Virus record (IMG/VR): IMGVR_UViG_3300015371_000142
Span: 1-27,127 of that record
Origin: a virus
Reading direction: 5' to 3' (one strand)
Length of the DNA stretch: 27,127 nucleotides
Of the stretch, positions 21,449-27,127 are shown piece by piece; the first letter of the stretch is position 1; each line of letters begins with the position of its first letter. Both the position numbers and the translations under genes were made by a program. Under the pieces are notes generated by a model. It was not told the DNA's origin. It saw nothing but the letters and a program-made list of their open reading frames with translations, and did not search any database.

Positions 21449-21777
21449 CAGCCGGCCGAGGGATCGGTCGGGGTACCCGAGGCCGGTTCGGGAGGGTCCG
21501 GGGCCGCAGCGCCCCCGTTGTCGTCGTCCGGACTCAAACCCCGGACGTCGACACACTTGGCGTCGAACGCCTCGTACCGGTCGAACGCGCCGTTGATCGA
21601 CCCGTCCCGCTTCGCCGCCGACCAACCCAGGAAGGTCAGCATGGACAACGACATCGGGCCGACTAGTGAGGACCGGTTGAACTTCGATTCCCAGGCGCGG
21701 AGGTCGCGGGCGTCATACGTCGCCTCAACCGCGGTGCCGTCGTCGAGTTCTAGCCGGACCTTCTGACGGAGGGTCAC
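21448..21777 (-). CDS. tail assembly chaperone (G-like)
   Basis: This encodes 109 aa from GTG 21777 (GTGA overlap with the major tail stop). It starts TLRQKVRLELDDGTAVEATY, DARDLRAWESKFNRSSLVGP and MLTFLGWSAAKRDGSING, with an acidic Pro-rich tail (LSPDDDNGGAAAPDPPEPAS). The size, the ARDLRAWE motif and the place between major tail protein and tape measure match siphophage G-type chaperones, which hold the tape measure during tail assembly. The downstream -1 frame supports this. Confidence 0.83.
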   Translation of the reverse strand: MTLRQKVRLELDDGTAVEATYDARDLRAWESKFNRSSLVGPMSLSMLTFLGWSAAKRDGSINGAFDRYEAFDAKCVDVRGLSPDDDNGGAAAPDPPEPASGTPTDPSAG

Positions 21778-22178
21778 GGTGCGAGCGCCACCTCGTCCGG
21801 GGTGCCGACGACGTCGAGGGTGACGTCGAACGTGAGGGGTGATCCGGCGGCCCCGCCGAACGGGATGTCGGCCGTCGGCTTGCATTGACCCGACCGCCAT
21901 TGCGACGCCGGCTCACCGAGCGCGACCTCGAAGTCGATCTCGGCGGTGGGTTCGGTCGTGTAGGCGGTGTGGATGATGTCGCAGATGCCGTCCACGTCGG
22001 TCCAGTCCTGGGCGCCGGCTAGATGCAACTTGTACGCCGGGGACGCGAACGTCTCGGTACCGCAGAACGACTGGAACTCCTCGGTGGTGGGTTCGTCGGT
22101 GACCTCCGCGGTGGTGAGTTGGCATTCGTACTGGTTCGCCCCGAGTTGGAGGGTCAACTTCTTGAGTAGGGTTGCCAT
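21774..22178 (-). CDS. major tail protein
   Basis: This encodes 134 aa from ATG 22178 with AGGAAGGAATC upstream. It begins ATLLKKLTLQLGANQYECQL, then TTAEVTDEPTTEEFQSFCGT, and ends PLTFDVTLDVVGTPDEVALA. The beta-strand profile and size fit a tail-tube subunit of siphophages. It is followed by the chaperone frames and tape measure, the normal order. A head-tail connector is less likely. Confidence 0.83.
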   Translation of the reverse strand: MATLLKKLTLQLGANQYECQLTTAEVTDEPTTEEFQSFCGTETFASPAYKLHLAGAQDWTDVDGICDIIHTAYTTEPTAEIDFEVALGEPASQWRSGQCKPTADIPFGGAAGSPLTFDVTLDVVGTPDEVALAP

Positions 22179-22200
22179 CGGGTGATTCCTTCCTGGGTTG

Positions 22201-22596
22201 TTACGCGAGGACGCGGACGCGGATGGTGTAGCCGGGTAGTTCCTGGCCGGCGATGGTGGCGACGGTCGGGGCGGCGTTGAGGAGTTGGATGTCGTGAACG
22301 CCGGTCACGGGGGTGTGGTTGAGGGCGTTGGCGACGTCCCGAACCAGCCGGGATAGTTCGGCCTGCGCGTCCCGGTCGTTCGACCGGCCGGTGATGACCG
22401 TCACCGGGAACTCCCACGACGCCCAGCAGAACCCGGCGTCGGGGTCGTCGAACGTGATGGTGGGTAACGCGACGACGGCGACCGGTGGCCGCGACTTGTC
22501 CGACACGTACGGTTCGACCCGGAGACCGCCGACGCCGGCCAGGAGACCAGCCAGGACACCGGCGACGTCGACGGTCTCGGAATCGGTGACGGCCAT
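22201..22596 (-). CDS. tail terminator-like protein
   Basis: This encodes 131 aa from ATG 22596, sharing one base with the preceding TGA. The sequence GVLAGLLAGVGGLRVEPYVS, PPVAVVALPTITFDDPDAGF, FPVTVITGRSNDRDAQAELS and LVRDVANALNHT, then TIRVRVLA, is the alpha/beta outline of tail-terminator proteins (gpU/gp17-type). It sits between a connector and the major tail gene, as expected. Confidence 0.78.
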   Translation of the reverse strand: MAVTDSETVDVAGVLAGLLAGVGGLRVEPYVSDKSRPPVAVVALPTITFDDPDAGFCWASWEFPVTVITGRSNDRDAQAELSRLVRDVANALNHTPVTGVHDIQLLNAAPTVATIAGQELPGYTIRVRVLA

Positions 22597-22946
22597 CACG
22601 ACACCGGGATCGTTCGGTGCGGCCCCTCTAGGTGCCAGACGTCGTTGTCGAATGACGGGAGGCGGGCGCCGACGAAGTCGCCGCCGGTGCCGGTCAACCC
22701 GACCACACCCTCCGGGCTGTTCCGCCGGGCCGCTAACCGTTGGGCGCGGAGGAAGATGGCGTCCCGGAGGTCGGGGGTCATCACGGGTTCGTCGAACGCG
22801 TCCCGGGGGTAGGACACCACCCGACATTGGGCCTCCATCGCGGCGGCCAACGATTCGGTGAGGACCACGTCGTCCTCGGTGTCGTCGGCGTCCAGCCCTA
22901 GCCACGCCTTGAGCGCGGCTAGGTCCGGGGCGCCGTTCATGGTCAC
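22596..22946 (-). CDS. head-tail connector protein (gp6-like)
   Basis: This encodes 116 aa from GTG 22946 (GTGA overlap); ATG 22940 is an alternative. Helical sequence LAALKAWLGLDADDTEDDVV, LTESLAAAMEAQCRVVSYPR and MTPDLRDAIFLRAQRLAARR matches HK97 gp6-type connectors that bind the portal after DNA packaging. It directly follows the capsid gene. Confidence 0.82.
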   Translation of the reverse strand: MTMNGAPDLAALKAWLGLDADDTEDDVVLTESLAAAMEAQCRVVSYPRDAFDEPVMTPDLRDAIFLRAQRLAARRNSPEGVVGLTGTGGDFVGARLPSFDNDVWHLEGPHRTIPVS

Positions 22947-24109
22947 GCGGTCTTGGCCTCGACAAGCGCCTGGGGACGAACGACGGCGGTGAGGCCGCGA
23001 CGCTCGGCGAGCAACGTGAACACGTTGGAGAGGAACGTGTCGCCGTGCGAGTCGGTGACGTAGAGGTTGATCTGGGAACGGACGTAGTGGTGTACGGCGG
23101 CCCGGAAGTCGCCGACGATCGCGGTCCCCTCCGCCTGCGCGGACGACGGGATCGGGGTCAACCCCCAGAACGTCTGGTTGATCCGTGGCCCGTTGAGGGT
23201 GTCGCCCATGATGGCGACGTCCATGACGGCCCAGTCGGCGGGGTTGAGGAGGACGGCGGTCGGGGTGTACCCCGCCTCCTGCACCGTCCCGATTCCGGTA
23301 CGGATCGAGGCGAGGAGGTCACCGGAGACGTTGACGTCGGGGATGGTCGCGGACGCGGCGGCGAGGACGGAGACGGCGTCGGCCTCCTCGGCCCGGACGA
23401 TGTCGCGGCGTAGTTCGCCGTCGATGTAGGACCGGACGGCCGAGAAGTCCTCCATGAGTTGCCGGGTCAACTGGGTGTAGACGGCCCAGTTGTCGAGGGT
23501 GTCGGACGTGACGGTCGGCGCCCATTCGGCCGACGGCTTCGCCGCCTTCTCCGCCACCTTCGCGGCACCGCCGGCGACCTTCGCCCACGACACGTATTCG
23601 ACGGCGTTACCGGACACCCCGATGGTGGTGATGTTGTCGAGGAGCGGGGTCGGCGCCTGGGGCGGCGTGAGGTCGACGGAATACTTCGTCGGGGTGAGGC
23701 CGGCGGCGATGAGTTCGGCCATGCCGGTCGGGAGGGCGCGGGTCTCGACGTCGTCGATGGCGAACATCCCGGACGTGCCGCGGCCCCGGTATCCCTTGAA
23801 CTCGTCGGACCGGATGAACGCCTCGCCCCACGATTCGCGGGTCTGGATTCCGCGGGACGGTTCGTCGGCGCGCTGCTGCCGGGCCTGCGCGGCCTTCGCC
23901 AACCGGCCGTCGAGGTTGTCCGATTCCCGCTGCGCCTCTAGGAGGTCGGCGAGGGACGCGATGCGGGCGTCGAGGTCGGTGGCGCGGGACCGGAGTTCTA
24001 CGTACGTCTTGTCGTCGGGGGTGAAGTCGTCGGATTCGGCGATGGCGACGGCGGCCGAACGGGCCTCGTCGCGCTCGGCGCACAACTTGTCGATAACGGC
24101 GGTGGACAT
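22943..24109 (-). CDS. major capsid protein (HK97 fold)
   Basis: This encodes 388 aa from ATG 24109 with GGAGG eight bases upstream. Residues 1-100 are a charged coiled coil (VELRSRATDLDARIASLADL, then LEAQRESDNLDGRLAKAAQA), typical of the scaffolding delta domain removed by the protease. The mature part has GEAFIRSDEFKGYRGRGTSG, TPLLDNITTIGVSGNAVEYV, ISSWAKVAG-like and TLDNWAVYTQLTRQLMEDFS stretches, and ends with AVVRPQALVEAKTA. Order and motifs fit the HK97 family. Confidence 0.92.
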   Translation of the reverse strand: MSTAVIDKLCAERDEARSAAVAIAESDDFTPDDKTYVELRSRATDLDARIASLADLLEAQRESDNLDGRLAKAAQARQQRADEPSRGIQTRESWGEAFIRSDEFKGYRGRGTSGMFAIDDVETRALPTGMAELIAAGLTPTKYSVDLTPPQAPTPLLDNITTIGVSGNAVEYVSWAKVAGGAAKVAEKAAKPSAEWAPTVTSDTLDNWAVYTQLTRQLMEDFSAVRSYIDGELRRDIVRAEEADAVSVLAAASATIPDVNVSGDLLASIRTGIGTVQEAGYTPTAVLLNPADWAVMDVAIMGDTLNGPRINQTFWGLTPIPSSAQAEGTAIVGDFRAAVHHYVRSQINLYVTDSHGDTFLSNVFTLLAERRGLTAVVRPQALVEAKTA

Positions 24110-24271
24110 GGCGGGCCTCCTACGGCGCGCTCGGGTTACGGAGCGGCGGAGGTTCGTCGTGCGACTAGCCGGGCCGGCGAACGGGCCATGCCGGGCGCCG
24201 TGGTGGCCGTGCGGCTGGGTGCCGTGCTCATAGCGCGGGTCGGGCGGGTGCCCTGCACCATCTGTCGCGCA

Positions 24272-24850
24272 TCAAGATACGCGCCCGGTGCCGGCCGTCA
24301 ATGAGGCGAGGTAGGCGAGTTCCCGTTCCCGGGTCCGGTCGACCTCGGCGGCCCGAACCGACAACACCCGGGCGTCGCGCCCGTAGGCGCCGGCGGCGAC
24401 GGGGGAGACGGCGAGGAGGACGGCGCGGTCGTGACGGATCAGCGTCCCGCCGTCCCGTTGCGCCACCCGCATGTGCTTGCGCATCGGCGCGAACTCCACC
24501 GACATCTCGTCGAGGACACCGGCACGAAGCAATGTCAGGACGTCGCGGCCGGCGACGGTGTCGGCGATCCGAAGTTTGCCGTAGTGGCCGTCGTCGGAGT
24601 CGCGGAGTTCGATGGCGTTACCGATGACCACCGACCGGTTGTGCTGCTGGTCCGTCACCTTCACCCGCGACGGGTTGCCGACGGCGCCGGCGAACGCGCC
24701 CCGCGTGAACACCTCATAGAGGCCGGTGTCGAGTTCGGCCTCGACCTCGTATGGCACCATCCGGACCTCGACCACCCCGGTGTCGTCGTCGATCGACTCG
24801 ACCTTCGCCGCCCGGACCTGGACCCCGTCGAACATCGTGTCGTCAACCAT
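24272..24850 (-). CDS. prohead protease (HK97 type)
   Basis: This encodes 192 aa from ATG 24850 with GGAAGG upstream. It shows VEVRMVPYEVEAELDTGLYE, FTRGAFAGAVGNPSRVKVTD, QQHN with His70, and LLRAGVLDEMSVEFAPM with Ser117, the usual catalytic pair of the family. The protease cuts the capsid delta domain in the prohead. It lies between the portal-side genes and the capsid gene. Confidence 0.9.
   Translation of the reverse strand: MVDDTMFDGVQVRAAKVESIDDDTGVVEVRMVPYEVEAELDTGLYEVFTRGAFAGAVGNPSRVKVTDQQHNRSVVIGNAIELRDSDDGHYGKLRIADTVAGRDVLTLLRAGVLDEMSVEFAPMRKHMRVAQRDGGTLIRHDRAVLLAVSPVAAGAYGRDARVLSVRAAEVDRTRERELAYLASLTAGTGRVS
24274..24301 (-). promoter_or_regulatory. candidate promoter for the capsid gene
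   Basis: On the minus strand TTGACG (24301-24296) is followed after 16 bases by TATCTT (24279-24274), close to -35 and -10 consensus. It lies within the last codons of the protease gene and about 160 bp before the capsid ATG. The 24110-24271 stretch otherwise shows only an unlikely 31-codon frame. It would give extra capsid transcription. Confidence 0.6.
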
Positions 24851-25004
24851 CGTCGGCCGCCTTCCGTCTCGTCCCCTTCGTCGCCGCCTTCTTCGCCGGC
24901 GCCTTCGTGGCCGTCGCCTTCTTCGCCGCCGGTCGGGGTGCCCGTCGCGCGGGTGCCGCCGCCGCCGCCTTCGCGGCCCGCCGCCGCTGCTTCTTGTTCG
25001 TCAC
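24843..25004 (-). CDS. small Lys/Ala-rich histone H1-like protein (53 aa)
   Basis: The start is GTG 25004 (GTGA overlap with the upstream stop), with GGAGGA upstream. The sequence TNKKQRRRAAKAAAAAPARR, then APRPAAKKATATKAPAKKAA, then TKGTRRKAADDG is like histone H1 or Hu-tail segments. It would bind DNA or nucleic acid non-specifically. It overlaps the protease start by eight bases. Possible roles: DNA condensation during packaging, or an internal head protein cut by the protease. I infer this from composition only. Confidence 0.74.
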   Translation of the reverse strand: MTNKKQRRRAAKAAAAAPARRAPRPAAKKATATKAPAKKAATKGTRRKAADDG

Positions 25005-25234
25005 GCGTCCTCCTCGGAGTCGTGTTCGGGTGTTTCGCCCGGTGACCCGGGTTCGACCGGCGGCGACGCGAACGGGAACGTGAGGTCGACGCCATGCGCG
25101 AGGAGGTATCGGGCGATCGTGATGGGCCGGGTGGAACACCACGACCGGCCCGCCGGCGCGGCCTTGATGAGGAGGGCGAGGTGGTGCGCCCGGTAGTCGT
25201 CGGCGAGTTGGGTGGGTACGCGTTGGGTGGTCAC
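25001..25234 (-). CDS. small hypothetical protein (77 aa)
   Basis: This encodes 77 aa from GTG 25234 (GTGA overlap with the portal stop); the frame further upstream is portal shadow. It has a helical start (RVPTQLADDYRAHHLALLIK), WCSTRPITIARYLLAHGVDL, and an acidic Pro/Glu/Asp tail. No family is recognised. It is positioned just after the portal; the acidic tail could pair with the basic neighbour protein, which is inference. Confidence 0.72.
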   Translation of the reverse strand: MTTQRVPTQLADDYRAHHLALLIKAAPAGRSWCSTRPITIARYLLAHGVDLTFPFASPPVEPGSPGETPEHDSEEDA

Positions 25235-26661
25235 CGTCGCACCGCCGGGGGACGGGACCGGGCCGGGACCGGGGCCGGTTCGGGTGGCGGTAACGCGGGC
25301 GGGTTCGCGGCGTTGGCGGCTAGTTCGGGTGGGATCACCGGCGCCGGTTTCTTCGGCAACGGCGGCAACCCCTCCGACGCCCGCCATTCGTCCTCGGTGA
25401 TCAGGCCGGCGTCCACCGCAACCTTGCCGGTGGCGACCCGTTCGGCGAGGGATGGTTGGGCGAACGCGTCCAACGACACGACGACACCGGCGAGGCCGGG
25501 CATGAGGGCCGACAGGACGTCCTGTAGCGCGGTGATCCACGGGGATAGGGCGTAGTCGCGGTGGTTGACCCAGGCGTCCCGAACGTTGTTGTACGTCGCG
25601 CTGTTCGCCAACGAGACGTTGAGGGTGACGGGGTCCATCCCGAACGCGAACGCGACGTCGGCGATCGACAACCGCCACGATTCGCCGGCGGCGGCGTCGA
25701 CGGGGGAGAACGAGAGGGGGACGAACGACGTGGTGGCGTTGAGGACGGCGATGGAGCGGCGGTCGCCGCCGTGGGCGGCCATCCAGTTCGCTTTGAGTTC
25801 GTCGGATTGGGTCTGCGTCAACCCCGGCTGCTGGACCTGGATGTACCCGGCCGGCACCCCCGACCGGAACGTCCCGGACATGTATGAGGCGATCTGGGCG
25901 CCGAGGCGGAAGGCGCCGGGGGACATGGCGAACACCCCGTACGACATGCCCTCGGTGTCCACATCCGACAACGGGTTCCGGAGGACGGTGAGGCGGTAGC
26001 GGACGGGTCCCAACGTGAGGTATCCGTCGCGGTCGAACGTCGCCGGGTCACCCTGCCCGGCGTCCAATGACCACCGGAGGACGCCGTCGTCGTCGCGGAC
26101 GGTGGTGAGGAACCGGGGGTCGACCAACCGACACGAACCGGCCAACGGTTGCCCGGTGTCGTCGGGGATGGAGAGGAAGGCGCCGAGGCCGTAGTGGAGG
26201 GCGGAGCGGACGAACCCGCCCCAGAACGCGGACCGGGACAACCGGGTGACCGCCGGATAGACGGCGTCGATGATCCGGGCGTCCGGGCGGAGGAGCATCG
26301 GGTCGCGCAACCACGGCGGCGTCGGCAACGGGTCCCCCGCCGTACCCTCCGCAACCACCTTGTACGGGGCCGCGCACAACGGCCCGACGATCAACGACGT
26401 CGCGCGGACCACCACGGCCTGCCCGGCGCCGGCCGGGAACGGCCCGTTGGGTCCGATCGGGGCGGCACCGCCACCGGAGTCGATGCCGTACCACCAGTCG
26501 GAGGGGCCGTAGCCGCCGGCGCCGGGGCCGCCCATCCACACGATCGGTGGATACGCGGACGGGAACCCGTCGGGGTTGTTGACGAGGATGTCGTTGGCGC
26601 CGGCCCGGACGTACCGCGCCCGGTTCTCGATTCCGGCTACGCGGGCGGGACGTGTCGACAT
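25231..26661 (-). CDS. portal protein
   Basis: This encodes 476 aa from ATG 26661 with GAGG about ten bases upstream. Typical features of actinophage HK97-like portals: VVVRATSLIVGPLCAAPYKV, WGGFVRSALHYGLGAFLSIP, GVPAGYIQVQQPGLTQTQSD, LKANWMAAHGGDRRSIAVLN, and the clip/crown region IADVAFAFGMDPVTLNVSLA, NSATYNNVRDAWVNHRDYAL. The Pro-rich tail ends RSRPPAVRR. It forms the dodecameric DNA gate. It is the first gene of the leftward operon, with no terminase gene before it. Confidence 0.92.
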   Translation of the reverse strand: MSTRPARVAGIENRARYVRAGANDILVNNPDGFPSAYPPIVWMGGPGAGGYGPSDWWYGIDSGGGAAPIGPNGPFPAGAGQAVVVRATSLIVGPLCAAPYKVVAEGTAGDPLPTPPWLRDPMLLRPDARIIDAVYPAVTRLSRSAFWGGFVRSALHYGLGAFLSIPDDTGQPLAGSCRLVDPRFLTTVRDDDGVLRWSLDAGQGDPATFDRDGYLTLGPVRYRLTVLRNPLSDVDTEGMSYGVFAMSPGAFRLGAQIASYMSGTFRSGVPAGYIQVQQPGLTQTQSDELKANWMAAHGGDRRSIAVLNATTSFVPLSFSPVDAAAGESWRLSIADVAFAFGMDPVTLNVSLANSATYNNVRDAWVNHRDYALSPWITALQDVLSALMPGLAGVVVSLDAFAQPSLAERVATGKVAVDAGLITEDEWRASEGLPPLPKKPAPVIPPELAANAANPPALPPPEPAPVPARSRPPAVRR

Positions 26662-26692
26662 ACCGGGAACCTCGGGAGGGTAGTTCCGGGGT

Positions 26693-26779
26693 CGGACACT
26701 CGACCGTTGCGGACGCGGACACTCGCGCTGCTACGGCGCACCGTACGCCCAGTCGGACCGGGGTGGCGAGGTACGGTGC
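26693..26779. promoter_or_regulatory. divergent promoter region with operator-like repeats
   Basis: CGGACACTCG occurs at 26693-26702 and 26716-26725, 23 bp apart (about two helix turns). GCACCGTAC (26738-26746) and GTACGGTGC (26771-26779) are perfect inverted arms, and TACGG-CGCA-CCGTA is at 26732-26745. The right arm lies four bases before the PLP-enzyme ATG. These could be binding sites for a regulator controlling both the portal operon and the divergent gene. No strong -10/-35 pair is seen. Confidence 0.6.
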
Positions 26780-26783
26780 GGGG

Positions 26784-27127
26784 ATGACGCTAACGCCGGT
26801 CGACGACTACCCGGCCGGGTGGTGGGCGAAGCGGGACGACATGGCGGCGTACGCCGGCCCCGACGAACCGTCGGGCGCGAAGGTCCGGCAATACGCGGCG
26901 ATGATCGCGGCGGCCCCGGCCGACGCCGCGTTGATGGTCGGTTGCTCCGCCGACGGCGCCATGCAGATCTACGTCGCGCACGCCGCGGCGAAGGCCGGCC
27001 GGACCGGGATCGTGGTGGTTCCCCGCCGCGCCGAACGGACGGCGGCCACGGCGTACGCCGCGGAGGTGGGCGCCGAGGTGGTGGAGGTGTCGCCGGGGTA
27101 TCCGTCGGTGTACCGGCGCCGGGTCCG
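26784..27127 (+). CDS. PLP-dependent enzyme, fold type II (ACC deaminase/D-Cys desulfhydrase-like), partial
   Basis: I read this from ATG 26784 to the window edge, 114 codons, with no stop. The sequence GWWAKRDDMAAYAG, then SGAKVRQYAAMIAA, MVGCSADGAMQIYVAHAAAK, AGRTGIVVVPRRAERTAATA and YAAEVGAEVVEVSPGYPS matches the start of fold type II PLP enzymes: a KRDDM-like entry, a SGAKVRQ motif whose Lys fits the PLP-binding Lys, and a GCSADGAMQ substrate loop in place of the usual GGVQSNH. Phages seldom carry such enzymes; in actinophages some are proposed to act in DNA base modification. The substrate is unknown. The C-terminal half is outside the window. Confidence 0.78.
   Translation, partial: MTLTPVDDYPAGWWAKRDDMAAYAGPDEPSGAKVRQYAAMIAAAPADAALMVGCSADGAMQIYVAHAAAKAGRTGIVVVPRRAERTAATAYAAEVGAEVVEVSPGYPSVYRRRV

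Noticed and set aside
21512-21516. A certain slippery sequence for the tail chaperone frameshift
   Set aside because: The GGGGG run does not form an X-XXY-YYZ heptamer in the right frame (AAC GGG GGC), so I list it only as a candidate.
24136-24231. A 31-codon minus-strand frame before the capsid gene
   Set aside because: No ribosome binding site, biased low-complexity composition, and it lies in a probable leader. I keep the region as promoter and leader.

Overview
The window is a high-GC, densely packed, mosaic segment of a temperate siphophage or prophage of an actinobacterium. The reasons are the GC-rich third codon positions, the many GTG starts, the start/stop overlaps (GTGA, ATGA, TGATG, TAATG) between almost all neighbours, and a complete head-tail gene order beside an integrase, a candidate attP and a RecT/RecB-type recombination module. 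Both ends cut through genes, a nuclease at the left and a PLP-type enzyme at the right. No terminase gene is visible, so the segment is not a whole genome. The host genus cannot be fixed from the sequence.

Layout. (1) About 1-3935, leftward: a small HTH protein, a basic protein, a RecB/Cas4-type exonuclease, two small proteins, a RecT-type annealing protein, a conserved hypothetical and a winged-helix/Hjc-like nuclease. This looks like the early recombination operon. (2) 4090-5880: integrase (leftward, with a terminator), then a 557-bp gene-free region. That region holds a partial tRNA 3' end (candidate attP core) flanked by eight copies of GTGCGTA. (3) 5881-6939, rightward: three cysteine-rich zinc-binding proteins ending in a strong hairpin. 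(4) 7084-9049, leftward: a cluster of seven small proteins (RHH, zinc-finger and unknown types) in two blocks, each headed by a near-identical regulatory module. (5) 9164-10682: lysis-like genes (one-TM putative holin, EEP-family nuclease, M23 peptidase). (6) 10679-26661, leftward, read from the right: portal, two small proteins, prohead protease, major capsid protein, head-tail connectors, major tail protein, overlapping tail chaperone frames, tape measure, distal and minor tail proteins, a collagen-like fibre, a lectin-like protein and a glycosyltransferase. (7) 26784 to the end, rightward: a PLP-dependent (fold type II) enzyme fragment, divergent from the portal gene across a repeat-rich promoter region.

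How the parts work together. Integrase plus attP and the GTGCGTA sites would carry out integration and excision. RecT with the exonuclease would recombine phage DNA. The 26661-to-9164 operon would build, decorate and release the virion. The glycosyltransferase near a Thr-rich GPT collagen fibre suggests fibre glycosylation. The small-protein cluster with its own repeated promoters, and the divergent PLP enzyme, are the least explained parts and the best places to look for something new.
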